The notes beneath the pieces were generated by a model. The model worked only from the letters and a program-made list of their open reading frames with translations, did no database searches and was not told the DNA's origin. A DNA stretch of 6,080 bases from Candidatus Zixiibacteriota bacterium (GTDB lineage: Bacteria; Zixibacteria; MSB-5A5; WJJR01), in assembly GCA_020058315.1 (NCBI GenBank), contig JAGVEK010000490.1, positions 1 through 6,080 on the forward strand, in the 5' to 3' direction. Every line of letters starts with the position of its first letter. The stretch's first letter is position 1. The position numbers were made by a program, and so were the translations under genes. Positions 5,829 through 6,080 of this stretch are shown here, in pieces.

Positions 5829-6080
5829 ATGGACGGCATCATTATCGGTCAGAATCGAATGGCTACGCGGAAACGACTGGATCAGATCCTTCAGACGCAC
5901 GGTTTGGTGTCGGAAACCCGAATCCGTGCAGCTTTGAATCGGCAGAGAACGCACGGAGGCAAACTCGGAGAGCAGCTCCTCCGTTCCGGTGATGTTCGTG
6001 AGATCGAACTGGTCGGGGCGCTGTCCGAGCAGTTTGGCATTCCGGGTGTTTGTCTGGCCGGGCGTCAGATCGACCCTGCC
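5829..6080 (+). CDS. MshEN (GspE N-terminal) domain protein, N-terminal fragment
   Basis: An open frame of 84 residues from the ATG at 5829 runs off the right edge. It shows the two-part pattern of the MshEN/T2SSE_N domain. The first half is RLDQILQTHGLV (16-27) then RAALNRQ (33-39). The second is KLGEQLLRSGDV (45-56) then LVGALSEQFGIP (61-72). This domain opens many GspE/PilB/MshE-type ATPases of type II secretion and type IV pili, and some other proteins; a subset binds cyclic di-GMP. The rest of the protein is outside the window, so the ATPase identity is inference. A second in-frame ATG at 5859 lies closer to the conserved region. Neither start has a good ribosome binding site; GGA at 5817-5819 slightly favours 5829. 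It is transcribed divergently from the ThyX-like gene. Confidence 0.8.
   Translation, partial: MDGIIIGQNRMATRKRLDQILQTHGLVSETRIRAALNRQRTHGGKLGEQLLRSGDVREIELVGALSEQFGIPGVCLAGRQIDPA

Noticed and set aside
5387..5992. 201-codon plus-strand open frame
   Set aside because: It overlaps the start of the ThyX-like gene in antisense and the MshEN gene in another frame; its composition is low-quality and it has no motifs.

Overview
The window reads as ordinary chromosomal DNA from a fairly GC-rich bacterium. It carries four genes on the minus strand with a complete or near-complete reading frame, one of them cut by the left edge, and one plus-strand gene cut by the right edge. A ferredoxin-dependent 2-oxoacid oxidoreductase, a long ThyX-like protein and a protein starting with an MshEN (GspE N-terminal) domain suggest an uncultivated anaerobic or facultative lineage, perhaps in the FCB/Zixibacteria neighbourhood. 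That placement is an impression from gene content, not something the sequence proves. No tRNA, rRNA, CRISPR array, insertion sequence or phage gene was seen.

Layout from right to left, following minus-strand transcription. At 5829-6080 (+) is the start of an MshEN-domain protein, probably a GspE/PilB-type secretion or pilus ATPase or a relative. Divergent from it, 4179-5657 (-) encodes a double-domain ThyX-like protein, with a promoter-like TTGACG-N17-TATCTT just upstream. A 294-base gap (3885-4178) follows, with a second promoter carrying the same two hexamers at the same spacing and a leader of about 200 nt. Then comes an operon: a 2x[4Fe-4S] ferredoxin subunit (3609-3884), the alpha subunit VorB (2487-3542), a fused beta+gamma subunit (1045-2490) that overlaps VorB by 4 nt, and, after 89 nt with two small hairpins, an alanine-dehydrogenase-family gene cut by the left edge (1-955).

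The three operon proteins together supply all parts of a 2-oxoacid:ferredoxin oxidoreductase: TPP-binding PYR and PP domains, the gamma domain and the ferredoxin-like delta subunit. It would oxidatively decarboxylate a 2-oxoacid (branched-chain 2-oxoacids are the best guess) to an acyl-CoA and reduce ferredoxin. The downstream dehydrogenase could supply 2-oxoacids from amino acids, but it lacks the catalytic lysine of true alanine dehydrogenase, so its substrate is open.

The points most worth a second look are the ThyX-like protein, whose two halves have lost complementary parts of the ThyX motif; the alanine-dehydrogenase homologue with Lys75 replaced by Ala; and the matched promoter pair with the structured leader.
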